A stretch of DNA of 63,890 bases. It comes from Erysipelotrichaceae bacterium 7770_A6 (GTDB lineage: Bacteria > Bacillota_I > Bacilli_A > Erysipelotrichales > Erysipelotrichaceae). Below, piece by piece: positions 63,774 through 63,890 of this stretch. Location: positions 1-63,890 of the forward strand of contig QQXM01000022.1 in NCBI GenBank assembly GCA_014610835.1, in the 5' to 3' direction. The translations under genes were made by a program, and so were the position numbers. The notes below the pieces were generated by a model. That model was given only the letters and a program-made list of their open reading frames with translations. It was not told where the DNA came from and made no database searches. Every line of letters begins with the position of its first letter. The stretch's first letter is position 1.

Positions 63774-63890
63774 ATGAATATTCCGTTCATTAAAAAGAAG
63801 ACTGCCAATACCAATGTCATTAAGTTAAGCAAAATCAATAATATAGGGTTTTACCTGGCAACAGGTAAGGCTCTTTTTTTGATGAAATAT
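63774..63890 (+). CDS. Possible start of an unidentified gene, cut by the window edge
   Basis: 39 codons open from ATG 63774 with a start MNIPFIKKKTANTNVIKLSK; the ribosome site is weak (TGGAAA). TTACCTG/CAGGTAA with a following T7 run (63854-63880) could instead be a plain terminator, which would argue against coding. I do not recognise the product. Confidence 0.2.
   Translation, partial: MNIPFIKKKTANTNVIKLSKINNIGFYLATGKALFLMKY

Noticed and set aside
63560-63793. 77-residue open frame at the right end
   Set aside because: It runs through the guanine riboswitch on the opposite strand and has no ribosome site.

Overview
The window is low-GC bacterial DNA with strong Shine-Dalgarno sites, T-box and riboswitch control, many phosphotransferase (PTS) loci and a group-B-type [FeFe] hydrogenase. 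This fits an anaerobic, gut-type member of the Bacillota, most likely Erysipelotrichia. That placement is inference from gene content; no rRNA gene lies inside the window. Most genes are on the minus strand.

Region by region. At 1-250 a strong rRNA-type promoter points out of the left edge. 0.25-6.3 kb holds two tandem CPWC thioredoxin-like lipoproteins, a PfkB sugar-phosphate kinase, PepT, a DUF1349 protein, an [FeFe] hydrogenase and a DJ-1 protein. 6.4-12.2 kb holds TypA, an isoleucine-type T-box with BrnQ, and a TPP riboswitch with thiD-cytX. 12.3-13.9 kb holds an erythromycin-esterase-like protein and a membrane-tethered XRE regulator. 13.9-18.2 kb is accessory: GNAT, MarR plus two radical SAM proteins, and RelBE, separated by near-identical intergenic repeats that carry a terminator and a promoter, plus a group II intron remnant. 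18.2-23.3 kb is a beta-glucoside locus (RpiR regulator, GH1, RDD protein, orphan EIIC, AEC transporter). 23.4-24.4 kb is a RibD-like reductase in the same repeat family. 24.5-30.0 kb is a DeoR-controlled PTS, kinase, esterase and phosphatase locus. 30.1-34.2 kb has a gene remnant, a cyclase, a small pyrophosphatase, a stand-alone TnpB with a probable omega RNA, an XRE regulator and a GNAT-YoaP protein. 34.3-41.0 kb has an M81 peptidase, a flavin reductase, a DUF1287 protein, a CD1871A / polyferredoxin / TlpA redox operon and a divergent two-component system. 41.1-41.8 kb is a TIM-barrel-like gene with an in-frame stop.

42.0-53.5 kb is one long minus-strand gene cluster: a PRD activator, a lactose/cellobiose/chitobiose-type PTS, two RDD proteins, a GrdB-like protein, an intact M42 peptidase beside an M42 pseudoenzyme, a glycosylasparaginase, a dipeptidase, CutC and YitT. 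A repeated TTTCCTA-N5-TAGGAA site stands before the regulator and before EIIB. nagA, a GlcNAc-type PTS (EIIBC plus EIIA) and a LicT-type antiterminator with its RAT/terminator follow at 53.7-58.0 kb. Together this reads as a glycoasparagine or N-glycan-remnant utilisation region. That is an inference from co-location and has not been shown.

58.1-63.9 kb holds a MerR regulator with a classical 19-bp-spacer promoter, a purine-permease fragment divergent from a LysR gene, a flavoprotein, and a guanine-riboswitch-controlled xpt-permease unit.
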